Of a stretch of 39,735 nucleotides of DNA, positions 7,562-16,211 are shown in pieces. The first letter of the stretch is position 1; each line of letters starts with the position of its first letter. A model generated the notes under the pieces. The model was not told where the DNA came from. It worked only from the letters and a program-made list of their open reading frames with translations, and made no database searches. This DNA is from Cyanobacteria bacterium RM1_2_2 (GTDB lineage Bacteria; Cyanobacteriota; Cyanobacteriia; Elainellales; Elainellaceae), in contig JAAUQT010000023.1 of the NCBI GenBank assembly GCA_012033495.1, positions 1 through 39,735 on the forward strand, in the 5' to 3' direction. The translations under genes and the position numbers were made by a program.

Positions 7562-9906
7562 TTGCTGATCTCATGTGCTACTTTAGGATGCGACGACCGG
7601 CAATGCGCAGGGTTTTAATCATCCTAGCGACCCTAACCCTAGTCACGCTGGCTCATTGGGCTGATTCCCCGACTGATACTGATTTAAGAGAAAGCGGCAA
7701 TTCGCAGACTGAAACCGTGGCGGCGCGAAGCTTCCACCATCCAAAATCGCCAGTCCAAAATCCAAAATGGTATGAGATTCAAGCTGACATGCAACCAGCC
7801 GAGCTACTGGAACCGATTCCAATGTTTACTTTGGCGTCTCAAGCTTCCTCGCCACCCCCCGACTGGAAAAATGTAGCCGTTGGGGGTGGAGGATACGTGA
7901 CTGGCATTTATTTCCATCCCAAACAGCCCAAACTGATCTACCTCAAAACTGATGTTGGTGGCTTCTATCGCTGGCAGCCCGACACTCAAACTTGGCTGCC
8001 GCTCACCGACCACTTTCCGTTTGCCGAACATCATTACTATGGCGGAGAAGCGCTTGCTGTCGATCCATCTGATCCCAACACGGTCTACATTGCCGCCGGA
8101 AAATACACAGCCGACTGGTGGACAAAGCCAGGGGCAATCTTTAAGTCCAACAATCAAGGTCAAACCTGGACAAAGCTAGGCTTGGAACTGCCGATGGGCG
8201 GCAACGAAACCAAACGGTGGGCGGGTGAACGCTTGGCGGTTGATCCGTTTAATTCTAGAGTGCTGCTGTTCGGTTCTCGACAAGATGGGCTTTGGCGTTC
8301 AGCCGATGCGGGTGTCAGTTGGCAGCGCGCCCCTCGGTTTCCGGCACAACTTGACGCTGAGATTGGCATTACTGCCATTTTGTTTGATCCTCAGGTTGCC
8401 GGACGCCTCTACGCGGCGGCTTACGGGGATGGAGTTTATCAGTCACTCGATGCGGGCGTCAGTTGGCGCAAGTTGGAAGGCAGCCCCCCCCAGGTTAACC
8501 GATTGGCCGTGGGTCAGAACAGCCGACTTTATGCCAGTCATGCCGTTGGAGTCAGCCAATATGACGGCACCTGGCAAGACATCACACCCACTGCCTACCC
8601 TGCTGTTTTTAACGCCCTCAGCATTAACCCTGCCAACGCGGCTGATATTTTGGTGGTGACTGGCGAAGTCGTCGCTCCGCAAATTTTTCGCTCTCTCAAC
8701 GGCGGGGCAACCTGGACAGAGCAGCAGCGATCCATCAACAACACGGTGCCCTGGTGGTCTGAGTTCATGCTAAAGAATCCGTGGATAGCAGCGATTCAGT
8801 TTGATCCGGCGGTAGCGGGGCGGGTTTGGTTTACTGACTGGTATGGGATTTGGCGGACTGACGACATCAACGCCACGCCTTCCCGATGGACAAATTATCA
8901 GCAAGGGCATGAAGAACTCGTCGTTTTTAGCCTCGTTTCCCCGCCAGAAGGCGCACCGCTGTTGAGTGGCGTTGCTGATGTCGATGGGTTTTATCACAAT
9001 CGCGGGCTGGCGTCCTATCCAACTCGGACGCTGGGGCCAGGAGATCCGAGCTATCCGTTTCAAGATACCTACAGCATTGCCTACTGCGAGTCGAATCCGC
9101 TGCTGATGGCCCGGGTTGGCGGCAATCGTGAGCAAAACCGCTATGGAGGGGCAACGTCCAGAGATGGGGGCAGAAGCTGGACACCTTTCCCCAACTGGTT
9201 TCCAGATGGCACAATTCCTTTGCGAGTTGCCATGTCGGCAACCCATTCGAGTCGGTTCGTGGTCACGGTCAGCGGTGGGCAACCGCTCCAAACTGAAGAT
9301 GGCGGCATTTCTTGGAATCTGGTGCAAGGGTTGCCCAACAGCCCAACGGGAGTATGGTATTGGCAGCAACCTTTGGCAGCCGATCCGGTTGATGGTGACA
9401 CTTTTTATTACTACGATGGAGGCCGGGTGTATCGCAGCCAGGATGGGGGAAAGTCATTTGCTGAGGTGAATGCCCAACTTCCCCAAAGCGATTGGGTCGT
9501 TTTGAAGACCGTTCCGGAAACCCCTGGTGAAGTTTGGATTGGGTTAAACCAGCAAGGGCTGTATCGATCGAGGGATGGTGGGCAAACCTTTAGCCAAATT
9601 CCAAATGTAGAAGCCTATCTGTTGGCCGTTGGCAACCCAACTGAGCGCCTGCCAACCGAGCGCCTGCCAACTGAGCCAATATTCCCTGTTTATGTCTATG
9701 GCAAAGTTTCTGGCACAGCTAGCTCTACCCCAAACCGTATGGAAGGCATCTTTCGATCGCTGGATCAAGGAAAAACCTGGACGAAGCTGGGGAAAACGGG
9801 GGGGGCAGGAAATTTCCCTACCGTGATGGAAGCGAGTCGGCAGCAGAATGGAACCGTCTTCATTGGCACAAACGGTAGAGGGATCTTTTACCGAGCATTA
9901 CAATGA
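7558..9906 (+). CDS. secreted Asp-box (BNR) beta-propeller protein, GH74/sialidase-like
   Basis: A 782-residue protein with an N-terminal hydrophobic segment VLIILATLTLVTLAHWA (about residues 19-35), which fits a signal peptide or anchor. The rest has at least nine Asp-box motifs (S-x-D-x-G-x-T-W type), such as KSNNQGQTWTKL, RSADAGVSWQR, QSLDAGVSWRKL, TSRDGGRSWTPF, RSQDGGKSF and RSLDQGKTWTKL. This is the pattern of seven-bladed propellers in GH74 xyloglucanases, sialidases and related lyases. Its place inside the locus suggests trimming, release or binding of the exported polysaccharide. ATG 7558 overlaps the preceding stop; ATGs at 7588 and 7603 are alternatives nearer the signal. Residues about 47-73 are encoded by a dispersed repeat. 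Enzymatic activity is not established. Confidence 0.82.
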   Translation: MIADLMCYFRMRRPAMRRVLIILATLTLVTLAHWADSPTDTDLRESGNSQTETVAARSFHHPKSPVQNPKWYEIQADMQPAELLEPIPMFTLASQASSPPPDWKNVAVGGGGYVTGIYFHPKQPKLIYLKTDVGGFYRWQPDTQTWLPLTDHFPFAEHHYYGGEALAVDPSDPNTVYIAAGKYTADWWTKPGAIFKSNNQGQTWTKLGLELPMGGNETKRWAGERLAVDPFNSRVLLFGSRQDGLWRSADAGVSWQRAPRFPAQLDAEIGITAILFDPQVAGRLYAAAYGDGVYQSLDAGVSWRKLEGSPPQVNRLAVGQNSRLYASHAVGVSQYDGTWQDITPTAYPAVFNALSINPANAADILVVTGEVVAPQIFRSLNGGATWTEQQRSINNTVPWWSEFMLKNPWIAAIQFDPAVAGRVWFTDWYGIWRTDDINATPSRWTNYQQGHEELVVFSLVSPPEGAPLLSGVADVDGFYHNRGLASYPTRTLGPGDPSYPFQDTYSIAYCESNPLLMARVGGNREQNRYGGATSRDGGRSWTPFPNWFPDGTIPLRVAMSATHSSRFVVTVSGGQPLQTEDGGISWNLVQGLPNSPTGVWYWQQPLAADPVDGDTFYYYDGGRVYRSQDGGKSFAEVNAQLPQSDWVVLKTVPETPGEVWIGLNQQGLYRSRDGGQTFSQIPNVEAYLLAVGNPTERLPTERLPTEPIFPVYVYGKVSGTASSTPNRMEGIFRSLDQGKTWTKLGKTGGAGNFPTVMEASRQQNGTVFIGTNGRGIFYRALQ
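7697..7775 (-). repeat. dispersed repeat copy inside a coding sequence
   Basis: On the minus strand this stretch reads TCATACCATTTTGGATTT, then TTTTGGATGGTGGAAGCTT, then GGTTTCAGTCTGC. The same order of blocks occurs on the plus strand at 31584-31678. Here it encodes the linker after the signal segment of the Asp-box protein (SFHHPKSPVQNPKWYEI). Confidence 0.8.
9643..9672 (+). repeat. 15-bp in-frame tandem duplication
   Basis: Two units of GAGCGCCTGCCAACC (second ends in T) encode PTERLPTERLPTEP in a loop between propeller blades near residues 695-708. The unit is a multiple of three, so copy changes keep the frame. Confidence 0.85.
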
Positions 9907-10118
9907 CTTTAACGCTGCCTTAACGCTTGATTTTTCAACCTCGGCTTTGGTTATGCCACCCAATTCAACACAATATTTGGCAGATCGAGTGGGGTGCAAC
10001 GTTTTCCCTGCCTGAAGGCGCAGTCTCTGAACCTCCAGTTGCACCAATTGCTTTGTAAATTGGCATGAGATTGGCAACCCTGAATTGAAGTTCTCTCTTA
10101 GACCAGGAAAGACTTTAG

Positions 10119-11555
10119 ATGACTGAATTATCAGAGATCTCCCGTCCATCCCAATCTTCCCTCGGCAACGGGTGGTGGAAATATTTGTCGCTGGGTCTGG
10201 TCGCAAACACACTCTTGTGGGCGATTGTGCTGTTATACGTGAAACTTGCCCCCCGCACCTACACCAGCCAAATGGTGATCAACATTCCGGGGTCAAGCAC
10301 GCTCACTCAAGTGGATGTGCCGGGCATTGGGAGAACTTCTGTCCAAAATACGTCCCCTTACGCCAGTTCTCAAGATCCGAGGGAGAACTATAAGCTGATT
10401 CTCAGCAGCGATGCAGTGCTCGATACGGCGGCTCGGCAGCTTAATGTGTCACGAGCAGAGTTTGGCTCACCTCGGATCAAAATTGTAGACGGTACAACTG
10501 TGCTGCAACTGGAAGCCAGAGCCAAAACACCAGAAGCAGCGCGTAGCGAAGTTTTAGCCCTCTACAGCGCTCTTGATCAACGGCTGAATGAACTCAGAGA
10601 GCAGGAAGTGATGCAGCGAGAAACCAGCGTTCAGTCTACGTTAGGTTCGGCGCAGGCAAAACTAGAAAATGCCCAGCAACTCCTCTCTGAGTATCGCGCT
10701 CAGTCGGGGTTGGGTTCGGTGGAACAAATCAATCAGCTTTCCAAAAACATTGAGGCGCTGCGCCAGTTGCGGGCTGAACTTGTGACTCAATCTAGCCAAA
10801 CCAATGCCCGTGTCGAACAGCTAACATCCAATCTAGAACTCTCAGCCAGACAAGCAAACGATGCTTTTCTGCTTCAAGCCGATCCGCTGTTTCAGCAAAC
10901 CTTAAAAAACTATAGCGACATCACTGCCAATTTAGCCGTTTTGGAGTCTCGTTTTACAGCCGATGCGCCAACCGTGGTAGCAGAACGCGCCAAGCAACAG
11001 TCCGTGCGAGAATCGCTTTTAAGCCAAGGGCGGCAACTTTTGAACCAGTCTGTGAGTCAAAACTCACTCAGTTCTCTTAACCTTAACAACAGCAATTCTC
11101 CTTCGGCGCGCGAGGTGCTGCTTCAGGAACTTGTGATTGCCCAAGCCGATCAGCAAGGCTATGTAGCCCAAGCGCAGGAAGCTGACCGGCAGATTGTTCA
11201 GTTGGAAAATCGCTTAAAAGCGCTGGTTCAGTTGCAGTCGCGGGCTGATGCTCTGGAACGAGATTTGCAAATTGCTCAGGCGACTTTTTCTTCAAAGCTG
11301 ACACAAGTAGATGCCAATCGCTCTAATATTTACGATTCCTATCCACAAGTTCAAATCCTGGCAGAACCAAGCTTACCAGAGCAGCCTAGCTCTCCTAAAA
11401 CGATGCTAGCCTTAGCCGGTGCTCTCGTAGGTTCGCTGCTCATTAGCAGCGGTTTAGTTACCCATTGGCTCTACCAACTTAAAAACAGAGATCCTGATAA
11501 AACGCAGCTTTATATCCCCGCTAGTGATGCTTTTGATCCGTCTTTGAAGCGCTGA
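10119..11555 (+). CDS. Wzz/GumC-like polysaccharide chain-length or export protein
   Basis: A 478-residue polysaccharide co-polymerase. Transmembrane segments lie near residues 24-46 (LVANTLLWAIVLLYVKL) and 427-450 (MLALAGALVGSLLISSGLV). Between them is a large periplasmic region with long coiled coils rich in Gln, Ala and Glu (about 150-260 and 325-390), as in Wzz/GumC proteins. No Walker motif or Tyr-rich tail follows TM2, so the BY-kinase domain fused in many homologues is absent, and no separate kinase is in the window. A purine-rich AGGAAAG lies just before ATG 10119. Only two bases separate its stop from the next gene. It probably controls chain length together with the Wzy-like protein. 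Confidence 0.85.
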   Translation: MTELSEISRPSQSSLGNGWWKYLSLGLVANTLLWAIVLLYVKLAPRTYTSQMVINIPGSSTLTQVDVPGIGRTSVQNTSPYASSQDPRENYKLILSSDAVLDTAARQLNVSRAEFGSPRIKIVDGTTVLQLEARAKTPEAARSEVLALYSALDQRLNELREQEVMQRETSVQSTLGSAQAKLENAQQLLSEYRAQSGLGSVEQINQLSKNIEALRQLRAELVTQSSQTNARVEQLTSNLELSARQANDAFLLQADPLFQQTLKNYSDITANLAVLESRFTADAPTVVAERAKQQSVRESLLSQGRQLLNQSVSQNSLSSLNLNNSNSPSAREVLLQELVIAQADQQGYVAQAQEADRQIVQLENRLKALVQLQSRADALERDLQIAQATFSSKLTQVDANRSNIYDSYPQVQILAEPSLPEQPSSPKTMLALAGALVGSLLISSGLVTHWLYQLKNRDPDKTQLYIPASDAFDPSLKR

Positions 11556-11557
11556 TC

Positions 11558-12862
11558 ATGAAACCTCAAAACTTTGAAGAGCGAGTTGTTTGGTACACCT
11601 TTCTAGGTAGCTATCCACTCTATCTAACGGGTCTCATTTTTATTGTCAATACCACTATGCCCTGGTTTTTGCTGCTCTATTTATTGAAGCAAATGTGGCA
11701 CCAAACCAGTGATGTATCGGCAGATCAAAAAATTAGGATTCCGGCAATAATTTGGCTCTGGATCGTGAGCATGATTGTCATGCTGATTGCCATTTTGATT
11801 GGGTTAGTTGACTTCGGTTATGACATCAGAGAAATTATTCGCTCATCGCTAAACTGGGCAAGAGATTGGGCGCTGTTTGCCATTCTTCCACTGCTGGGTT
11901 ATGGTCTACAAATTCGCCCCCAATTGATTTACCGCGCTGCCTGTAATCTCTGCTTACAAAGCTTGTTCATTATTCCAATTTGCTGCTTTGCTTATTTTGC
12001 TCAATTGCCCAACCGACTCTATTCTTCTCCTCTGGAGCGGCTAACGCAAAATGGACAAATTTACTACAACGTTGAGCTTTACATCAGAGATGCTGATTCG
12101 GGCGGGCTGCGATTGGCTCTATTTACCCCTTGGGCCCCGGCATTGGGTTTGATTAGCTGTGTGTTTTTCATTTTTGCGCTGCAAGAAACCAACAAAACCT
12201 GGAAATGGATCGGCTTAATTGGCTCAATTGTCATGCTGGCTTTTTCGGTTTCTAGAGGGGCTTACATTTTTCTCCCCATCACACTTTTGCTAATCTGGGG
12301 GCTACAAAATATCGTTCGTCCGGCGATGCAGATTGGCGCTGGGCTGCTGATTTTCATAGCAGGACTTTTCTCTGCGCCCCTACTAGATGGGGTGAACGCC
12401 TCGATTGAAGCGTTTAAGAACACAAGGAGAAGTTCTTCCAATCTGCGAGCCGCCTTAGAAAGAACCGCGCTTGAGCGTTGGACTGAGTCCCCAATTTGGG
12501 GACATGGCAAGCAAATTCAAGGAGCGCCTGTCTTTAAAGAAATGCCGATTGGCTCCCACCATACCTGGTTTGGGCTACTCTTCACCCAAGGCATCGTCGG
12601 GTTTCTGGCTTTTGCAATTCCGTTAGCCAGCACAATCATTCTTCTTGCTATCAAGATGCACAAAAGCAGGGTTGCAAAAGTGGGGTTAAGCGTGTTGCTG
12701 CTGATCCTGCTAGCCTCCATGAGCGACAACACCGAAAAGCTAGCCTACATTTATTGGAGTGGATTACTGACGGTTGGGATCGCCTTGAAAGCTAGCCCCG
12801 ACCCTTATTCTTCCAAACTTTACGGCCCCGAATATAACAAAAGCATATTGCCATCTAGCTAA
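11558..12862 (+). CDS. O-antigen ligase / Wzy-type polymerase family membrane protein
   Basis: A 434-residue protein with about ten to twelve hydrophobic helices. Family marks are FSVSRGAYIFLP (about residues 228-239) and the loop GHGKQ ... SHHTWFGLLFTQGIVGF (about 310-345), which resembles the large periplasmic loop with the key His in WaaL/Wzy proteins. In a cluster with a Wzx flippase and a Wzz-like protein, polymerisation of exported repeat units is more likely than ligation to lipid A, but the sequence alone cannot separate the two. It starts two bases after the GumC-like stop, so the pair is surely co-transcribed. Confidence 0.82.
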   Translation: MKPQNFEERVVWYTFLGSYPLYLTGLIFIVNTTMPWFLLLYLLKQMWHQTSDVSADQKIRIPAIIWLWIVSMIVMLIAILIGLVDFGYDIREIIRSSLNWARDWALFAILPLLGYGLQIRPQLIYRAACNLCLQSLFIIPICCFAYFAQLPNRLYSSPLERLTQNGQIYYNVELYIRDADSGGLRLALFTPWAPALGLISCVFFIFALQETNKTWKWIGLIGSIVMLAFSVSRGAYIFLPITLLLIWGLQNIVRPAMQIGAGLLIFIAGLFSAPLLDGVNASIEAFKNTRRSSSNLRAALERTALERWTESPIWGHGKQIQGAPVFKEMPIGSHHTWFGLLFTQGIVGFLAFAIPLASTIILLAIKMHKSRVAKVGLSVLLLILLASMSDNTEKLAYIYWSGLLTVGIALKASPDPYSSKLYGPEYNKSILPSS

Positions 12863-12885
12863 TGAAATCGGTATGACTTAAATTC

Positions 12886-12949
12886 GGGTTTCGACTGCGC
12901 TCAACCCACTGAATGCTGGGCGTTTGCGCGTGGAGTGGAGCCGAAACCC
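12886..12949. repeat. 64-bp element with inverted ends between convergent genes
   Basis: GGGTTTCG (12886-12893) and CGAAACCC (12942-12949) are perfect inverted ends. The left part matches, in inverted orientation, the repeat at the window's left end (TTGAGCGCAGTCGAAACCC). Placed between two convergent stop codons it could also form a bidirectional hairpin, but there is no clear T run. Confidence 0.7.
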
Positions 12950-12970
12950 ATCTGACCGTTCATTTTGTCC

Positions 12971-13018
12971 ATTTGCTGATCTGTCTATTTGCTGATCTGT
13001 CTACTTGCTGATCTGTCT
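12971..13018. repeat. 16-bp tandem repeat, three units
   Basis: ATTTGCTGATCTGTCT occurs at 12971-12986 and 12987-13002; 13003-13018 differs by one base. It is non-coding, in the gap between the Wzy-like gene and the convergent glycosyltransferase. Confidence 0.95.
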
Positions 13019-13042
13019 ACAATCAACCTACGTGACTTATGG

Positions 13043-13087
13043 TTCAGGATGCAATTGTTCGGGATGTAATTGTTCAAGATGCCATGG
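13043..13087. repeat. 15-bp degenerate tandem repeat reaching into a CDS end
   Basis: TTCAGGATGCAATTG, TTCGGGATGTAATTG and TTCAAGATGCCATGG follow one another. The third unit contains the stop and last codons of the glycosyltransferase on the minus strand, so repeat expansion may have set the gene's present C-terminus. Confidence 0.75.
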
Positions 13088-14135
13088 ATTGCGTGGAACT
13101 CACAGGCGGCAACTTTGAGGGAACTGCTGACGATGATAAAGTTTGCTTAGCCCGAATGCTTTTAAGAGCCAAAGCTTCCAGTCGAGTGTACAAAGCTTGA
13201 GGCAACAACCAGAGCAGATAGGCGGCTCCAAGGGTGAGCAAAGTGCGGCCTGGCTCCTCTAGAAAAATCCGCCAGTCGCTCGCTAAAGCCCGGTGCAGCA
13301 TTTTCACTGCCATGGCGCCATCGCGTAGAGTCACTGCACGTCTAGCCGTGTAGCGCAGATAATAGGCGCGGGCAGTGTGCCCATACTGAGCTACCACTGC
13401 TGGAGCATAACTTTGCGTCTTTGCAATTACCTTCTCCAAGGCTTCTAGCTGCTGGAGCGCGCTGGCTGAAAGTCCACCTGAAGTAATCCGGTAAAACGTT
13501 AAGACTTGAGGGAGTCCTTCCAGTTGCCAAGCCGTTTGAAGCGATATTCGCATCCAGAAATCAACATCTTCAGCCCGACGAAAACTTTCATCAAAATATT
13601 GGTCTTCTACAACGCCATGCAAATCGTTTGGACGCTTAATTTCTTCAAACACCGCACGTCGGATCACGGCAGCAGAGCCATTGCCAACCGGATTGCGACA
13701 TAGCACATAGCCTGGGGTAATGCCTTGAAGTTTTTTAGGTTTTTGATAGAGTCCCGTTAAATCTCCAACTTCGTTGATGAAAGCAGAATAGCTAAAGCTA
13801 ATTCCGACGTGGGGTGCGTTGTTTAAATGTTCAACATGCTTTTCCAGCTTTTCAGGATGCCAAATATCGTCGGCATCTAAAAAAGCAATGTAATTTGCTT
13901 GAGCATGGCGAACTCCGGTATTTCTAGCTCCGGGCAAACCCCGGTTTGCTTGACGAATAATTTTAATTCTGGAATCTGTGAACTGCTTACAGATTTCAAT
14001 GCTTTTGTCTGGAGAACCGTCGTCCACAATTAGGATTTCAAAATCCTGGAAAGTCTGAGCTAAAACTGAACCAATTGTTGCCGAAATATATCTCTCAGCA
14101 TTATAGGTAGGAATAATAACCGAGACTCTAGGCAT
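13074..14135 (-). CDS. family 2 glycosyltransferase (convergent end of the cluster)
   Basis: A 353-residue GT2 enzyme from ATG 14135 (MPRVSVIIPTYNAERYISATI); a TTG one codon upstream is less likely. Motifs are IVDDGSPDKS and FLDADDIW, with a later RRAEDVDFWMRI region. The C-terminal part (YAPAVVAQY, YYLRYTARRAV, DWRIFLEEPGRTLLTL) parallels the GT at 4589-5500, so these are paralogues. It is transcribed towards the Wzx/Wzy operon, from its own promoter. A perfect 10-1-10 palindrome lies 119 bases upstream of the start. Likely role: one of the transferases building the same repeat unit. Confidence 0.9.
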   Translation of the reverse strand: MPRVSVIIPTYNAERYISATIGSVLAQTFQDFEILIVDDGSPDKSIEICKQFTDSRIKIIRQANRGLPGARNTGVRHAQANYIAFLDADDIWHPEKLEKHVEHLNNAPHVGISFSYSAFINEVGDLTGLYQKPKKLQGITPGYVLCRNPVGNGSAAVIRRAVFEEIKRPNDLHGVVEDQYFDESFRRAEDVDFWMRISLQTAWQLEGLPQVLTFYRITSGGLSASALQQLEALEKVIAKTQSYAPAVVAQYGHTARAYYLRYTARRAVTLRDGAMAVKMLHRALASDWRIFLEEPGRTLLTLGAAYLLWLLPQALYTRLEALALKSIRAKQTLSSSAVPSKLPPVSSTQSMAS

Positions 14136-14253
14136 CAAAGATTCTCCAAATCTACGTTAAAAGGGGTAAGCTTTCAGGTTCTATAAATCCTGATTTGCGA
14201 TGAATTGGAGCCATCAATCAGAACTATCAGAAGGCTATTAGGTTAAGATTTCC

Positions 14254-14274
14254 TACAATTCTTAAAGAATTGTA
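14254..14274. promoter_or_regulatory. perfect 21-bp palindrome upstream of a glycosyltransferase
   Basis: TACAATTCTT, a single central A, then AAGAATTGTA: every base of the two 10-base arms pairs. It lies in the leader/promoter region of the GT2 gene at 13074-14135. It fits a dimeric repressor site, but I recognise no cyanobacterial consensus (not NtcA, Fur or LexA). Confidence 0.4.
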
Positions 14275-15330
14275 AAGATAGTTGGCACACTTCAAACCCT
14301 AATTGGGTGGAATTCGTCTCAAACCTAGGCGATCAGCTCATCCGTGGGAAGAAAGACAACGGGTCGTGAAGACATCAGCATTTGCTCCGTTAAAACCCAT
14401 TAAAACCCATTAAAACTTAGAACTCATATGACTCTACGCAATTGAAGCGATTTCGCCCCCAAATCCCCCATTCTGGACTTCCGCGAGCGTCAGTCGAGGG
14501 GAACTTTGAGAGAAAATAGCTTGAAGAATTCCCGCACTGGTGGGAGATTTAGGAGTTAGATCCGTAAGTCCTGACTCATTAAAGCAAGGAATCAACTGAC
14601 CAGATTAATGAGTTGGCACAGTCACCTACAATCTACACAGAACAATTCAGAAAAAAAGAGCGCTATTTGAATCTCACTATTTTCAAAGCAGGGAAATCTA
14701 CATAACCCGTTTTGTCACGCAAACCAGAGAATAGCCAAACATCTTTGGGAACTCAGCGCTTTTCCCAGGAACATTATGCAAGATAACCAAAACGACTAAA
14801 ACCTAGAAATTTGTTTTCAAGGAGTCACTTTTGCGACTCAAGATGCACAAATTTGGAAAGTGAAAATGAGGCATGTTTGAGGAAACCTAATAAAACATTG
14901 AGCGCCTCAAGTGCTCAAACATACTTTGTTATAGCGCTTCAAAACCAGTTTACGCAACAGTAGTGCATCAAACCTGAATGATTAATTTCAGTGGAAATAT
15001 ACAAAAAGGTACGCTAAATTGCGCTTCTCAAGAAATCGCTGAGGAACAACTCAGAATTTGTAATGGATTCATGAAATTGCTCAATTTGTCTAATCCCTGG
15101 CTTTGGCAACTGCTTCCAATAGGGTCAATAGAAGCCCATTAGCCTAAAAATAGCATAGGGCAAGCAACCCGCCATGAAAGCTAAGCTACTTACCCTACGC
15201 CAACCCAGTCCTGAAATGAGGGCAGAAGGTGGAAAGAAGGCAAAAACTAAAAAATCTTTCTGCCTCTACCCTCTACCTCCTGCCTTCTGCATTTCAACAC
15301 AGCGGACAGCCAAATCATTTGATTCCCCAA
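14275..15330. other. 1.06-kb intergenic region with strong secondary structure
   Basis: No protein-like frame is seen on either strand. Two composite hairpins lie at 14807-14922. In the first, AAATTTGT (14807-14814) pairs with ACAAATTT (14847-14854) around inner GAGTC/GACTC. In the second, ATGTTTGAG (14873-14881) pairs with CTCAAACAT (14914-14922) around inner TTGAG/CTCAA. Also present are an 11-bp tandem TTAAAACCCAT near 14390 and a CCTCTACC/CTGCCTTC-type low-complexity stretch near 15265-15295. A small RNA gene is possible but unproven. Confidence 0.45.
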
Positions 15331-15849
15331 CTATTGACACAGATCCCCTGTCCAGTCTTGCGATCCACGATTTGGCTGACACTTATTTTGCTCGGTGACT
15401 TGCACAAGCTGCCATTGTTGCGCCGCTTCAGCCGAACCTTCAACGGGTTTGAAATCATAGCGAGTCCGAGTGGCTGCCACCGAATCATCCAACAGCCCTG
15501 TTTTGGTTATGGTGACTACTGCCTTCTCCGGCGTGGGGTAGGCAACCTTCATCAACTCAGTGCCCGTGAGATCTGAGCTAGGCTGACGAGCCGCAAACAC
15601 AATCGCCAAGGGATCGGAGCCGGGAGGTAACGTTACGCCTTCAACGGGGCGCGAAGTCGGTTTTTCGCCATTCGGAGATCCTGCTGCGGTTGTATCTGCC
15701 GTAGCCGTGTCGGCTGTTTCCGTTTCTGCCGTTTCCGATTCAGCGGCGGGAGTAGTACTCGAATTGGGTGTGTTTGGGCTGCTGCATCCTGTCATCAACA
15801 GGACTGCGCTTGTCGCGCCAATTGTAAACCAGTGTGCCAATTTAGCCAT
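15331..15849 (-). CDS. hypothetical lipoprotein
   Basis: A 172-residue protein with a type II signal peptide: MAKLAHWFTIGATSAVLLMT then a lipobox MTGC with Cys22. Residues 25-60 form a Thr/Ala/Glu-rich linker (ETAETETADTATADTTAAG), typical of a disordered tether. A compact domain of about 110 residues follows, containing GVTLPPGSDPLAIVFAA and a C-terminal pair of Cys (NKCQPN, GDLCQ) that could form a disulphide. I do not recognise a named family. The gene is monocistronic. It is probably anchored in the plasma or outer membrane, facing the periplasm. Confidence 0.8.
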   Translation of the reverse strand: MAKLAHWFTIGATSAVLLMTGCSSPNTPNSSTTPAAESETAETETADTATADTTAAGSPNGEKPTSRPVEGVTLPPGSDPLAIVFAARQPSSDLTGTELMKVAYPTPEKAVVTITKTGLLDDSVAATRTRYDFKPVEGSAEAAQQWQLVQVTEQNKCQPNRGSQDWTGDLCQ

Positions 15850-16077
15850 TGTTTTTTAAACCTCCTCACTTGCGGGATTGCTGATCAAAATAGATTGAAC
15901 AGGCGATCGACTGAATGTAAATCTGTCAAGGTAAATCCCTTGAAAACGTGCTTTGTCGATCTTGAATGCTGGTTAAGGCTAATCAGTCAAGGGCACTGTT
16001 TATTTTGACATGGAGAGGGCTGCATCAGTTCCACATTGCAACACAAGTTCCATTGCAGCCAGATCCAAATTTTAGAC

Positions 16078-16104
16078 AATAAAAGCCCGTTTCAGTCAAC
16101 GGGC
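16078..16104 (-). terminator. rho-independent terminator after desC
   Basis: Read on the minus strand, GCCCGTT, a six-base loop and AACGGGC are followed by TTTTATT. Arms are at 16085-16091 and 16098-16104. It lies 107 bases beyond the desaturase stop codon and points the right way. Confidence 0.75.
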
Positions 16105-16211
16105 CAGCTTACGAATTGAAGAACAATACCAGAGTCTGCATCCGTTTAATGATGCAACCCTTTTGCTGTCAATTGATAAGCTTGATAACAGGAGATTGGC
16201 TTCGGCTCCCT

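Noticed and set aside
8770-9369. 199-codon open frame antisense to the Asp-box gene
   Set aside because: Composition is Arg/Pro/Ser-rich without recognisable motifs, and it lies wholly opposite a well-supported CDS.
15174-15576. Two plus-strand frames near the lipoprotein gene
   Set aside because: They run through low-complexity CTGCCTTC-type sequence and then opposite the lipoprotein CDS.
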